Shown: one piece after another, positions 15,792 through 25,201 of the stretch
How positions within the stretch are numbered: the stretch's first letter is position 1
Layout: each line of letters starts with the position of its first letter
DNA from: CALKWS01 sp051020515
Lineage (GTDB): Bacteria; Actinomycetota; Actinomycetes; Actinomycetales; Beutenbergiaceae
Assembly (NCBI RefSeq): GCF_051020515.1
Contig: NZ_CP194857.1
Coordinates: 1,240,001 to 1,304,000, forward strand
Length of the DNA: 64,000 nt
Direction of reading: 5' to 3'
The notes under the pieces: generated by a model
The model's database searches: none
What the model was told of the DNA's origin: nothing
The model's input: only the letters and a program-made list of their open reading frames with translations
Made by a program: the position numbers and the translations under genes

Positions 15792-16594
15792 TCAGGCGGG
15801 GTCGTGACCCAGGTGCACCAACTGGGCGCGCACGGTGGCCGTCGCCGCCAGGGCCAGGGTCTCCCCGAGGTCGCCGTAGACGGCGGTGACCACCTCGCTC
15901 GCGGTGCGGGCACCGGCGCGCACCGCGGCGTCCACCTGGTCCAACCGCTCACGCCGGTGCGCGAGCAAGGCGTTGAGGAAGTCCAGCGGCTCGGTCACCA
16001 CCGGGCCGTGACCGGGGGCGATCGTGCGCACCACGCCCTCCCGTGCCAGCGAGATCAGCCGGGTCAGGGAGTCGAGGTAGTCACCGAGGTGACCCTCGGG
16101 CCAGGGCACCACCGACGTCCCCCGGCCCAGCACCGTGTCGCCGGTGAGCAGCACACCCTCCTCCGGGATCAGCAGGCACACCGAGTCCGCCGTGTGGCCC
16201 GGGGTGGCCAGCACCTCCAGGTTCCACCCGGCCGCCTGGATCCGCTCCCCCTCCCGCAGCGGCGAGTCGAGTCGGCCCCGCGTACCGCCGAACCGGTCAG
16301 CGCGGTCCACTCCGCGACCGCGCCGGTGTGGTCCCGGTGATGGTGGGTCAGCAGCGTCAGCGCCACCGGCCCGGCCGCCTCGTGCACCACAGCGAGGTGC
16401 TGCGCCACCCCGGCCGGCCCGGGGTCGACGACGACGCCGCCCCCGGGCGCAGGACCGGGCGCCCGGAGCACCCAGGTGTTGGTGCCCTCCAGCGTCATCG
16501 GCCCCGGATTCGGCGCCAGGACCGCCCGGACCCCGGTGCCGGCAGCGCCACCGCGCCACGCCCTCGTCACGCCCGGCCCGCTTCCGGTGCGCAC
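15792..16594 (-). CDS. MBL-fold metallo-hydrolase (LACTB2-like), frameshifted
   Basis: About 266 residues. N-terminal VLAPNPGPMTLEGTNTWVL and the zinc motif THHHRDHTGA place it with LACTB2/RNase Z-like hydrolases. In the second frame follow VLATPGHTADSVCLLIPEEG, LLTGDTVLGRGTSVV and APGHGPVV, giving the other metal ligands, and a C-terminal winged-helix-like tail. The frame changes near 16270; one extra C in a CC run restores continuity. The start codon is uncertain (16594 GTG or nearby). Substrate unknown; the family includes nucleases and thioesterases. Confidence 0.8.
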
Positions 16595-16688
16595 GCCACC
16601 GCAGGGCCCGGGCAGGCGCCGCCCGACGGCAGACCGCGGCCGGGTGCGGCTGCGCGCGATCGCCCCGCCACGTCGTCGGCCATCAGCC

Positions 16689-17603
16689 TCAGCGGGTGAC
16701 CTTGCCGCTCATGGAGGCGATCGGGGACAGGAACACCGGCCGGGCCAGGACCCAACCGATGACGGTGACCACCAGTGAGGCGGCGAAGACGCCCAAGCCC
16801 ACCCAGCTGACCTCGTCACGGGCGGCGTACATCACGTTCAGGTTCTGCAGCACACCGGTGGTCAGCACCAGCGTGACGTGCACGATGATGAAGAACACGA
16901 AGTACACCATCACCGCGAAGTGAACCTTGCGAGCCGCTTCGATCGGCACCAGTCTGCTCGCGCGCCACTCCGGCTTCCACGCCGGAGATATCCGCGCCCC
17001 GGTGATCGCCGCCAGCGGCGCAGCGATGAACACCGTGATGAAGTAGGCCAGCACCTGCAGCCCGTTATAGGCCGCCCACCCGCTATGACTGGGGATATCC
17101 AGGGACAGGTACTGCAGCGCGGCCGACAGCGCGTTGGGGAAGATCTCGAGGCTGGTGGGCACGATCCGCATCCAGTGCCCGGTGGCGAAGATCAGCACCG
17201 CGAACACCAGGCCGTTGAGGACCCAGAGCACATCCAGGCTCACGTGCAGCCACTTGTCCATGCTGATGCGCTGCGGGCGCTTACCCCACAGGAACCCGGG
17301 CTTCTTCGCCGTCCAGTGCGCCTTGGGACGCTGGGTGGTGCGGATCAACCACCCGGTGCGGATGATCAGCACGATCAGGAACATGTTCAGGAAGTGCTGC
17401 CAGCCCACCCAGCCCGGGATACCCACCGGAGCGGCCTCCGGCTGGGGAGCATCCCCGCCGTACGTGGCGATGAAGGACTCCACCCCCGCCATCCCCCGCA
17501 GCCACCGGGCCAGCAGCACCACCACCACCAGCACCACCAGGGCAGCCGGGATCGCGATCGCCAACTGCTTGCCCCGGCTGCGTTGCCGACCGGTCGTGCT
17601 CAT
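16689..17603 (-). CDS. Cytochrome b/b561-like integral membrane protein
   Basis: 304 residues from ATG 17603 (GGAGGAG upstream). A signal-anchor helix (AIAIPAALVVLVVVVLLARW) is followed by four or five further helices. Histidines lie in helices at WQHFLNMFLIV, DKWLHVSLDVLWV, RKVHFAVMVYF and FFIIVHVTLVL, as needed for two b-hemes. The 31-base-plus gap to etfA downstream on the same strand (etfA lies upstream in transcription) suggests an electron link: it could take electrons from ETF into the membrane. That role is inference; only the heme-type architecture is seen. Confidence 0.7.
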   Translation of the reverse strand: MSTTGRQRSRGKQLAIAIPAALVVLVVVVLLARWLRGMAGVESFIATYGGDAPQPEAAPVGIPGWVGWQHFLNMFLIVLIIRTGWLIRTTQRPKAHWTAKKPGFLWGKRPQRISMDKWLHVSLDVLWVLNGLVFAVLIFATGHWMRIVPTSLEIFPNALSAALQYLSLDIPSHSGWAAYNGLQVLAYFITVFIAAPLAAITGARISPAWKPEWRASRLVPIEAARKVHFAVMVYFVFFIIVHVTLVLTTGVLQNLNVMYAARDEVSWVGLGVFAASLVVTVIGWVLARPVFLSPIASMSGKVTR

Positions 17604-17715
17604 CGTGTTCTCCTCCTGGGCCACGGGCCGGTGAGTCGCCCTCGCTGACCCACCGGCCACCATCATGCCGCCTGCTTCGCAGTCCGCGCTGACTTCCGAA
17701 CGCGCGCCGGCGCCG

Positions 17716-18684
17716 TCACTGCGTGCGGTGACGCTCCAACGCCTCCAGGAACTGCGGGACCACCTCGAACAGGTCGCCCACCACACCGAAGTCGGCCAGT
17801 TCGAAGATGCCCGACTCCGGGTCGCTGTCGACCGCCACGATCGTCTTGGAGGTCTGCATGCCCGAACGGTGCTGGATCGCACCGGAGATGCCCAGCGCGA
17901 TATACAGCTTCGGGGACACGGTGGTCCCGGTCTGGCCGACCTGCGCCGAGTTCGCCACGTAGCCGGCATCGACCGCCGCACGGGAGGCACCCACGGCGGC
18001 GCCGAGGGCGTCGGCCAACTGCTCCACCAGGGCGAAGTTCTCCTTCGATCCGACGCCGCGGCCACCGGCCACCACCACGTCGGCGGCGCGCAGGTCGGGG
18101 CGCTCGGTCGCCGCGGTGGCCTCACGCAGGTTCGCCACCGGCGCCCCGTGGCCGGCCTCGACCGACCCGCGGGTCACCGCCGGCTCGGCGGCCGGCGCGG
18201 CGCCGGAGATCGCGCCCTCACGCACGGCGATCACCGCCAGTGGGCCCTCGATGGTGGACTCCACGTCCCACTCGCCACCGAAGACCGAGTGCGTGAGCAC
18301 GAGTTGCTCGTTCTGGGTACGCAGCCCGGTCACGTCCACCGCCAGGCCGGCACCGGTGCGCATCGCGAACCGGGCACCCGCCTCACGGGGCTCCAGCGCA
18401 TCGGGCACCAGGACCACCGCCGGGTCGTACTGGCCGGCGGCCTGCTCCAGCGCCGCCACCATCGGGCCCACCAGGACCGAACCGACCCCGTCGGACTCGG
18501 CAAGGTGCACATGGGCGGCACCCAGGGACCCGAGTCGTGCCACCAACGCGTCACCGGCCCCCGGCGCCGCGGCCACCACCGCGACGGGGGTGCCCAGATC
18601 GGCAGCGGCCTTCAGCAACGGCCCGGCCGATGCTGCGACATCCCCGGTCGGGGAGAGGTCGACCAATACAAGAACGTTCGCCAT
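17716..18684 (-). CDS. etfA: Electron transfer flavoprotein alpha subunit
   Basis: 322 residues; start ATG 18684 with GAGGGAGGATCC upstream. N-terminal Rossmann-like half (MANVLVLVDLSPTG) and a conserved C-terminal FAD domain: VVAGGRGVGSKENF, GQTGTTVSPKLYIALGISGA and a final SGIFELADFGVVGDLFEVVP. With EtfB it accepts electrons from acyl-CoA dehydrogenases. It starts 10 bp after etfB and is likely co-transcribed with the acyl-CoA dehydrogenase upstream. Two acyl-CoA dehydrogenases in the window are natural donors. Confidence 0.95.
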   Translation of the reverse strand: MANVLVLVDLSPTGDVAASAGPLLKAAADLGTPVAVVAAAPGAGDALVARLGSLGAAHVHLAESDGVGSVLVGPMVAALEQAAGQYDPAVVLVPDALEPREAGARFAMRTGAGLAVDVTGLRTQNEQLVLTHSVFGGEWDVESTIEGPLAVIAVREGAISGAAPAAEPAVTRGSVEAGHGAPVANLREATAATERPDLRAADVVVAGGRGVGSKENFALVEQLADALGAAVGASRAAVDAGYVANSAQVGQTGTTVSPKLYIALGISGAIQHRSGMQTSKTIVAVDSDPESGIFELADFGVVGDLFEVVPQFLEALERHRTQ

Positions 18685-18694
18685 GGATCCTCCC

Positions 18695-19465
18695 TCAGAC
18701 CAGGTTCTCTTGGGACAGGTACTCGAACAGCTTCTGCCCGCCGTCGCCCTCATCGACCACCTTGACGCCGGCCTCCCGGGCCGGGCGTTGGGCGGCGGAC
18801 AGCACCGAGGTGCGGGTGACCGCCTGCTCGGGCAGCCCGGCGATGTCGCCCAGGGACAGCGCCTGGGTGGGCTTCTTGCGGGCCCTCATGATGCCCCGGA
18901 AGTTCGGGAACCGGCCCTCCGGGGTGCGCTCGGTCACCGAGATCACTGCCGGCAGGTCCGCGCGCACCTCGGCCACGCCGCCGGTCGCCTCGCGCTCACC
19001 GGAGACGCCCTGCGCGGTGATGCTCACCGAGTCCAGGTGGGTCAGGTGCGGCACACCCAGCGCTTCGGCCACCATCGCCGGGACCACGCCACCGCCACCG
19101 TCGGTGGACACGTCGCCGGCGATCACCAGATCGAAGCCGACCTGCTTGATCGCCGCCGCGAGCACCCCGCTGGTGCGGACCATGTCCGCGCCGACCAGGC
19201 CGTCGTCCTTGACGTGCACGGCGGAGTCGGCGCCCATCGCCAGACCCTTGCGCAGCGACTCCTTGGCCGCCTCTGGCCCCATCGTCATCACCACGACCTC
19301 GGCGTCGGCGCCGTCCTTGTAGACCAGCGCGGCCTCGATGGCCCGCTCGCCGACCTCGTCGATCACCGCCTCGCTGGCTCCGCGGTCCACCCGCCCGGTC
19401 TGGGGGTCGAGCCTGCGCTGGCCCCAGGTGTCCGGAACGTTCTTGATCAGAACGACAATCTTCAT
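18695..19465 (-). CDS. etfB: Electron transfer flavoprotein beta subunit
   Basis: 256 residues from ATG 19465 (MKIVVLIKNVPDTWG), preceded by GATGGAG. AMP-binding and partner-recognition segments are intact: ALVYKDGADAEVVVMTMGP, VIAGDVSTDGGGGVVPAM, and the signature PNFRGIMRARKKP near residues 195-210. Full family length. Operon order is acyl-CoA dehydrogenase, etfB, etfA, then the cytochrome b-like gene. Confidence 0.95.
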   Translation of the reverse strand: MKIVVLIKNVPDTWGQRRLDPQTGRVDRGASEAVIDEVGERAIEAALVYKDGADAEVVVMTMGPEAAKESLRKGLAMGADSAVHVKDDGLVGADMVRTSGVLAAAIKQVGFDLVIAGDVSTDGGGGVVPAMVAEALGVPHLTHLDSVSITAQGVSGEREATGGVAEVRADLPAVISVTERTPEGRFPNFRGIMRARKKPTQALSLGDIAGLPEQAVTRTSVLSAAQRPAREAGVKVVDEGDGGQKLFEYLSQENLV

Positions 19466-19619
19466 TGGCTCCATCCATCCATTCCCTCGACCTCGTGCAT
19501 GTGCTGGGTGACCGTCACCGTGCTCCTGCGCCTCCGCCGGTGCGGCGCGCGGCGGGCCACCTCGGTTCAGTCCGGTACCGGTTGAACCCACCGCGCTCCC
19601 GGGCGGAGCGCGGCGACGC

Positions 19620-20801
19620 TCATCTCCTGGACTTCTTCAGCAACTCCCTGGCCATGACCACCCGCTGGATCTGGTTGGTGCCTTCGTAGATCTGGGTGAT
19701 CTTGGCATCGCGCATCATCCGCTCCACAGGATAGTCCCGCGTGTACCCGTAGCCACCGAGCAACTGCACCGCGTCGGTGGTCACCTCCATCGCCACGTCG
19801 GAGGCGAAGGCCTTGGCGGCCGCCCCGAAGAAGGGCAGGTCGGGGGCCTCGATCTCGGCCTTGCCCGCGGCGGCGTAGGTGAGCTGGCGGGCCGCCTCGA
19901 CCTTCATGCCCATGTCGGCGAGCATGAACTGCAGACCCTGGAACTCCGCGATCGGGCGGCCGAACTGCTGGCGTTCCTGGACGTAACCCAGGGCCAGGTC
20001 AAGGGCGCCCTGGGCGATCCCCACGGCCTGGGCGGCGATCCCCACCCGGGTGTGGTCCAGCACCCGCATGGCCAGCACGAAGCCGGCGCCCTCCGGCCCG
20101 ATGATCCGGTCCGCCGGGATGTGCACGTTGTCCAGGTACACCTCGCGGGTGGGCGAGCCCTTGATGCCCATCTTCTTCTCCGGGGCACCGAAGGAGACAC
20201 CCTCATCGGACTTCTCCACCACGAACGCCGAGTGGCGCTGGTGCCGGGAGGTGGGGTCGGTGACGGCAAGCACGGTGTAGTAGTCCGAGACGCCGGCGTT
20301 GGTGATCCAACGCTTGACCCCGTTCAGAACCCAACTGCCGTCCTCCTGCTTCACCGCGGTGGTCTTCATCGAGGCGGCGTCGGAACCGGCGTCCGGCTCG
20401 GACAGGCAGTAGGAGAACATCGCCTCACCGCTGGCCACCGGCGGCAGGTACTTCTGCTTCAGCTCCTCCGAGCCGGCCAGGATGAGCGCGAGGCTGCCGA
20501 GTTTGTTCACGCCCGGGATCAGCGAGGCCGAGGCATCCACGCGGGCCACCTCCTCCACCACGATGCAGGCCGCCAGCGCATCGGCGCCCTGGCCGCCGTA
20601 GGCCTCCGGGATGTGCGGGGCCATGAAGTCGGTGGCGGTGAGCGCCTCCCGCGCCTCGGCGGGGAACTCGCTGTTCTCATCCGCCTTCGCGGCGTGCGGG
20701 GCGATCTTGGTCTCACAGATGTCGCGCAGTGCCGCGCGTAGTTCGACGTACTCCTCCGGCAGCACGAATGCCGGATTCGGTGCGAATGCCGTGTCAGTCA
20801 T
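19620..20801 (-). CDS. Acyl-CoA dehydrogenase
   Basis: 393 residues from ATG 20801 (ACCAGGAGGAAG upstream). All three domains are present: FYCLSEPDAGSD-type FAD loop seen as SYCLSEPDAGSDAASMKTTA, WITNAGVSDYYTVLAV, and the helical C-domain with LLGGYGYTRDYPVERMMRDA and IYEGTNQIQR. The glutamate in YEGTNQ is the usual catalytic base position of medium/short-chain enzymes. Chain-length preference cannot be read. A TetR regulator is divergent, and etfBA follow about 150 bp downstream. Confidence 0.92.
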   Translation of the reverse strand: MTDTAFAPNPAFVLPEEYVELRAALRDICETKIAPHAAKADENSEFPAEAREALTATDFMAPHIPEAYGGQGADALAACIVVEEVARVDASASLIPGVNKLGSLALILAGSEELKQKYLPPVASGEAMFSYCLSEPDAGSDAASMKTTAVKQEDGSWVLNGVKRWITNAGVSDYYTVLAVTDPTSRHQRHSAFVVEKSDEGVSFGAPEKKMGIKGSPTREVYLDNVHIPADRIIGPEGAGFVLAMRVLDHTRVGIAAQAVGIAQGALDLALGYVQERQQFGRPIAEFQGLQFMLADMGMKVEAARQLTYAAAGKAEIEAPDLPFFGAAAKAFASDVAMEVTTDAVQLLGGYGYTRDYPVERMMRDAKITQIYEGTNQIQRVVMARELLKKSRR

Positions 20802-20867
20802 CGGATCTTCCTCCTGGTCGTCCTCGTCCGGCGCGCCCGCGCTGGTACGCAGTTCCATATTGACGGT

Positions 20868-20890
20868 ACCATGTTCCAACTACACGTGGT
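20868..20890. promoter_or_regulatory. Candidate TetR operator
   Basis: ACCATGT (20868-20874) and ACGTGGT (20884-20890) form an imperfect inverted repeat in the 109-bp space between the acyl-CoA dehydrogenase and tetR. It lies just upstream of the tetR ribosome site. Confidence 0.4.
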
Positions 20891-20910
20891 AGTGCGCATG
20901 AGGAGGATGG

Positions 20911-21690
20911 ATGAGCGAGCCGAACCCCCAACGTGAGCGAGTCATCGAGGCGGCGTTCCAGCTCTTCGCCGAACGCGGGTACGAAGGCACGACGGTGGAG
21001 GACATCGCCGCCCGGGCCGGGGTGGGCCGGACCACCTTCTTCCGGTTGTTCCGCACCAAGGAGTCGGTGGTCTTCCCCGCCCACGAGCATCTGCTCGCCG
21101 CGATCGAGGCCCGCCTGGCCACCGCCACCCCGAGCACCGGCAAGGTGGCCCTGACCGAGGCCTCCGGGCTGGTGCTGAACCATTACCTGGGTGAGGGTGA
21201 GCGGGCCCGGCAGCGCTATGGCCTGACCCGGCAGGTCGAGGCGCTCCGGGAGCGTGAGCGCGCCAGCATCCACCAGTACGAGCGGCTGTTCAAGCGCTTC
21301 ATCCACCAGTGGTGGGGCGGGGACCTGACGTCACTGTTGCGGGCCGAACTCACCGCCAACGCGGTGGTGACCGCACACAACCACGTGCTGCGGGCGTGGC
21401 TGCGCGGCTCGATCAGCGCCGAGGAGGCGTTGCCCTGGTTCCGCGAGGTGATCGCCGAACTGGACTCCATGCTCGTGTGGTACGGCGAGCACGGCGACAT
21501 GGCCGGCGGCGGGCAGCAGATCGGCAGCACGGCCAGCGCGAGCCCCGGCCCGGCGGATGCAGCCGGCGGAGATGCCGACGGCGGTACGCACGGTGTCCCA
21601 GCGAGCGAGCCCGACCCGGCGGTGATCGTGATCCGCGACGCGGCCCGCCTGGAGGAACTCCTCCCCCGGATCCAGCGAATGCTCTCCTAG
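20911..21690 (+). CDS. TetR-family transcriptional regulator
   Basis: 259 residues from ATG 20911 (GAGGAGGATGG upstream). N-terminal TetR DNA-binding domain: RVIEAAFQLFAERGYEGTTV, then GVGRTTFFRLFRTKES. The helical ligand domain contains QRYGLTRQVEALRERERASI. A Gly/Ala/Ser-rich stretch of about 40 residues near the C-terminus is unusual for the family and looks like a flexible linker. Divergent from the acyl-CoA dehydrogenase, so it probably controls acyl-CoA oxidation and ETF genes in response to an acyl-CoA or fatty acid. Confidence 0.9.
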   Translation: MSEPNPQRERVIEAAFQLFAERGYEGTTVEDIAARAGVGRTTFFRLFRTKESVVFPAHEHLLAAIEARLATATPSTGKVALTEASGLVLNHYLGEGERARQRYGLTRQVEALRERERASIHQYERLFKRFIHQWWGGDLTSLLRAELTANAVVTAHNHVLRAWLRGSISAEEALPWFREVIAELDSMLVWYGEHGDMAGGGQQIGSTASASPGPADAAGGDADGGTHGVPASEPDPAVIVIRDAARLEELLPRIQRMLS

Positions 21691-21742
21691 CCCCCGAGCC
21701 GGCCGGTTTGGGGCCCCTCCGACCGGTTCGCGGCTGAAGGGC

Positions 21743-23998
21743 TCAGGGCCGGGTCAACTCCAGGGCCCGCTGCAGGATGGTGTCCTCGTCCAGCAGCACG
21801 TCCAGGGCGGCGTCGCCGAGCGGGACGAAACTGTCCGCGCTGGTCACCCGCCCGATCCGGCCGGTGAAACCTCCGTCGATCAACGCGGCCACGACCGCCT
21901 CGGAGACTCCCCCGGAGCGGCGGGTCTCATCGACCACGAGCACCGTGCCGGTGGCCTCGGCAGCCGCCAACAGATCCTCCTCCGGCAGCGGCGCCAACCA
22001 GCGCAGGTCCAGCACCCGGGCCCGCACCCCGCGGGCCTCCAGTTGCCGGGCCACCCGCAGACTCATGTGCAGCCCGTTCGCCCAGGACACCAGGGTCAGG
22101 TCCGCACCGTCCCCGTAGCAGCGGGCCGACCCGATCGGCACCTGCGCCTCCGCCCACCGGTCCGGGCCCGGATAGGGGTCGGTCCACAGCCCATCGCCCT
22201 CGGTGTGCAGATCGCGGGTGTGATAGAGCGCGATCGGCTCCACGAACGCGCTCACCGTGCCATCGGACAACCCGGCGGCCACCAGGGTGCGCAGCATCGC
22301 CGCCGCGTCTTCGGCCCGCGCCGGCGAGGCCACCACCAGGCCCGGGATGTCGCGCAGCACCGCCACCGAGTTGTCGTTGTGGAAGTGGCCCCCGAAGCCC
22401 TTCTGGTACCCGTACCCGGCGATCCGCACCACCATCGGATTGCGGTAGGCGCCGGTGGAGAAGAACTGCAGCGTGGCGGCCTCACCGCGCAACTGGTCCT
22501 CGGCGTTGTGCAGGTAGGCCAGGTACTGGATCTCCGGGATCGGCAGCAGACCGCTCAGCCCCGCCCCCAGAGCGACCCCGAGGATGGTCTGCTCATCCAG
22601 GATCGTGTCGAACACCCGCGCCGGCCCGAACGCCTTGCGCAGACCCCGGGTCACCCCGTACACCCCGCCCTTTCGGGCCACGTCCTCGCCGAACACCAGT
22701 GCACCCGGATGCGCCGCCAGCACATCGTGCAGCGCGGCGTTGATCGACTGCGCCAGCGTCCGCCCGGACCCCTCCTCCGGTAGCGAGCGGCCGAACACCG
22801 CCGAGCGCGCCGCGTCATCACCTGCTCGCGGCACCACCCGTGCCACCTCCGCCGGCCGGCGCGGCGCCAGTGGGCCCATCACCTGCTCCCGGCCGGCCAA
22901 CCGGGGCAGCGCGGCCACCTCCCGGGCCATCCGCCGCACACGCTCCCGGGCGGCCTCGTACCGGTCCAGCACCTCATCGGGCCGCAACACCCCGGCCTGC
23001 ACCAGCCACCGGGCCGTGCCCAGCAGCGGATCCCGGTCCAGGTCCGCGGCGATGGCCGACGGCGGGCGGTAGGCACTCTCCACGTCCGAGCCGGCGTGTC
23101 CCATCAGACGCACCGTGCGTAGGTGGAGGAACGTGGGCCGACGACGACGGCGAACGTACTCGGCCGCGTCCCGTGCCGCTGCGAGCGCCTCGGGCAGGTT
23201 CGCCCCGTCCGCCTGGAGGTAGCGCAGCCCGGTGCGGCCGGCGTAGGCGGCGGCGATCCACCCGGGCGGGTTCGGCACGCTCAGCCCCAGGCCGTTGTCC
23301 TCGCACACGATCAGCAACGGCATCGGCAGGCCGCGGTGGGCCACCTGGAGAGCGGCGTTCACCGCGCCGGCGGCGGTGGAGTGGTTCATCGAGGCATCCC
23401 CGAAGCTGGCGACCACCACCGCGTCGGTGGGCCACGGCGTGGGCACGCCCAGCTTCGCGGCCAGGGAGATGGAGAAGGCGGTGCCCATCGCCCGGGGGGC
23501 GTGCGAGGCGATCGTGGAGGTCTGCGGGACCACGTGCAACTCCCCGCGCCCGAACACCTTGTGCCGCCCGCCGGCTATCGGCTCACCGGCGGCACCGACC
23601 AGCCCGAGCAGGATGTCGCGCTCACCGTCGATGCCGGGCACCTGGCCGGCGCGCTGGAGATAGAACGCCCCGGACCGGTAGTGCAGCATGGCCGGGTCGG
23701 TGGGGCGCAGTGCGGCGGCCACGGCGGCGTTGCCCTCGTGGCCCGCGGACCGGATGGTGTAGAACCCCTGGTTCCGTGCCCGTAGTTCGCGGGCCACCAG
23801 ATCCAGGTGGCGGGAGGCGATCTGGACCTCGAACAGTTCCAGGGCCTCGGCTGCCGGCAGCCCCAGACCGGCTGGAGCGGCTGACCCCGCTGCACCGGCT
23901 AGCCCGGCCGGCGCGGCAACACCGGACACCCCGGCCGGTCCGGCGGAACCGGCCATCTGCCGGACCCGCTCGACGAAGTGCTCATCCGGACCCTGCAT
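21743..23998 (-). CDS. 2-oxoacid dehydrogenase E1, alpha and beta fused in one chain
   Basis: 751 residues from ATG 23998 (GAGGTG upstream, 6-nt spacing). The first ~390 residues are E1-alpha: FGDASMNHSTAAGAVNAALQ is the thiamine diphosphate motif, ending in EDNGLGLS. The rest is E1-beta: LVFGEDVARKGGVYGVTRGL, TILDEQTILGVALGAGLSG and VVDETRRSGGVSE. A Gly/Ala-rich linker precedes the alpha part. Such single-chain E1 enzymes act on branched-chain or other 2-oxoacids with an E2 core. Here it follows the glutaryl-CoA dehydrogenase with no spacing, so 2-oxoadipate is a reasonable substrate (inference). No E2 or E3 is in the window. Confidence 0.85.
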   Translation of the reverse strand: MQGPDEHFVERVRQMAGSAGPAGVSGVAAPAGLAGAAGSAAPAGLGLPAAEALELFEVQIASRHLDLVARELRARNQGFYTIRSAGHEGNAAVAAALRPTDPAMLHYRSGAFYLQRAGQVPGIDGERDILLGLVGAAGEPIAGGRHKVFGRGELHVVPQTSTIASHAPRAMGTAFSISLAAKLGVPTPWPTDAVVVASFGDASMNHSTAAGAVNAALQVAHRGLPMPLLIVCEDNGLGLSVPNPPGWIAAAYAGRTGLRYLQADGANLPEALAAARDAAEYVRRRRRPTFLHLRTVRLMGHAGSDVESAYRPPSAIAADLDRDPLLGTARWLVQAGVLRPDEVLDRYEAARERVRRMAREVAALPRLAGREQVMGPLAPRRPAEVARVVPRAGDDAARSAVFGRSLPEEGSGRTLAQSINAALHDVLAAHPGALVFGEDVARKGGVYGVTRGLRKAFGPARVFDTILDEQTILGVALGAGLSGLLPIPEIQYLAYLHNAEDQLRGEAATLQFFSTGAYRNPMVVRIAGYGYQKGFGGHFHNDNSVAVLRDIPGLVVASPARAEDAAAMLRTLVAAGLSDGTVSAFVEPIALYHTRDLHTEGDGLWTDPYPGPDRWAEAQVPIGSARCYGDGADLTLVSWANGLHMSLRVARQLEARGVRARVLDLRWLAPLPEEDLLAAAEATGTVLVVDETRRSGGVSEAVVAALIDGGFTGRIGRVTSADSFVPLGDAALDVLLDEDTILQRALELTRP

Positions 23999-24008
23999 CA
24001 CGGGCACC

Positions 24009-25201
24009 TCAACGGAACGCGGCGATACCCGTGAGGGCCTGCCCGATCACCAGGGCGTGCATCTCGCTGGTGCCCTCATAGGTCAGCACCGACTCCAGGT
24101 TGTTCGCGTGCCGCATCACCGGGTACTCGGCGCTGATCCCACTCGCACCGAGGATGGTGCGACAGGTCCGGGCGATCTCCAGCGATTCGCGCACGTTGTT
24201 CAACTTGCCCAGGCTCACCTGCTGGTGCGCCAGATCCCCGGCGTCCTTGCGCCGGCCCAGATGCAGTGCCAGCAGCACGCCCTTGCCGTACTCCAGGGTC
24301 ATGTCCGCGAACTTGGCTTGGGTGAGCTGGAACCCGGCGATCGGCCGGTCGAACTGCTCCCGCGTGCCCGCGTACTCCAGGGCGGTGAGCAGGCAGGTGC
24401 GGGCCGAACCCAGCGCCCCGAACACGATCCCGAACCGGGCCTCGTTCAGGCAGCGCAACGGCCCGGACAGCCCCCGGGCTTCCGGCAGCATCGCCTCGGC
24501 GGGCAACCGCACGTCCTGCAGCACCAGTTCGGAGGTGACCGAGGCACGCAGGGACATCTTCCGTTCGATCTCCGGGGCGCTGAAGCCGGGGGTGTCGGTG
24601 GGGACGGCGAATCCGCGGATGCCCTCCTCGGTACGCGCCCACACCACGGCCACGTCCGCGATGGAGCCGTTGGTGATCCACATCTTGGTGCCGTTGAGCA
24701 CCCAGTCGCTGCCGTCGCGGCGGGCGGTGGTGCGCATCCCGGCAGGGTCGGAGCCGTGGTCGGGTTCGGTCAGGCCGAAGCACCCGATCGCCTCGCCGGT
24801 GGCCATCCGCGGCAGCCAGTGCTCCTTCTGCTCCTCCGATCCGAAGGCGTGGATGGCGAACATGGCCAGGGAGCCCCCTGCACGCTGACCAACGATCGGA
24901 TCCCCGAGTCCGCGGCCTCCAGTTCCAGGCACGCCAGCCCGTAGGCGGTGGCGGACATGCCCGCGCACCCATAGCCCTGCAGGTGCATGCCCAGCAGGCC
25001 CACCTCGCCCAGGGTCCGGGCCAGTTCCCGGGCCGGTAGTTGCCCGTCCTCGTACCACTGCGCCACGTCGGGCAGCACGTGCTTGTCCATCATGGCCCGA
25101 ACGGTGCCCCGGACCTCCTTCTCCTCCTCCGACAGGAGGGAGTCGATCGCGAACAACTGATCCGGGGTCATCGACGCCGGGCGTTGCGAGGAGGTGCTCA
25201 T
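24009..25201 (-). CDS. gcdH: Glutaryl-CoA dehydrogenase-like acyl-CoA dehydrogenase, frameshifted
   Basis: About 397 residues. N-terminal frame from ATG 25201 (MSTSSQRPASMTPDQLFAID) ends at SGIRSLVSVQ; the protein continues in the next frame with GSLAMFAIHAFGSEEQKEHW, CFGLTEPDHGSDPAGMRTTA and LTYEGTSEMHALVIGQALTG. The break is inside a G run near 24878, where family proteins read SVQGSLAMYAI. TYEGTSEMH carries the catalytic glutamate as in GcdH, which oxidatively decarboxylates glutaryl-CoA to crotonyl-CoA and passes electrons to ETF. ATG overlaps the upstream aldehyde dehydrogenase stop (ATGA). Confidence 0.85.

Noticed and set aside
21691..21742. Terminator between tetR and the E1 gene
   Set aside because: GCCGGCCGGT and ACCGGTTCGCGGC pair only imperfectly and there is no T-run; too weak to list.
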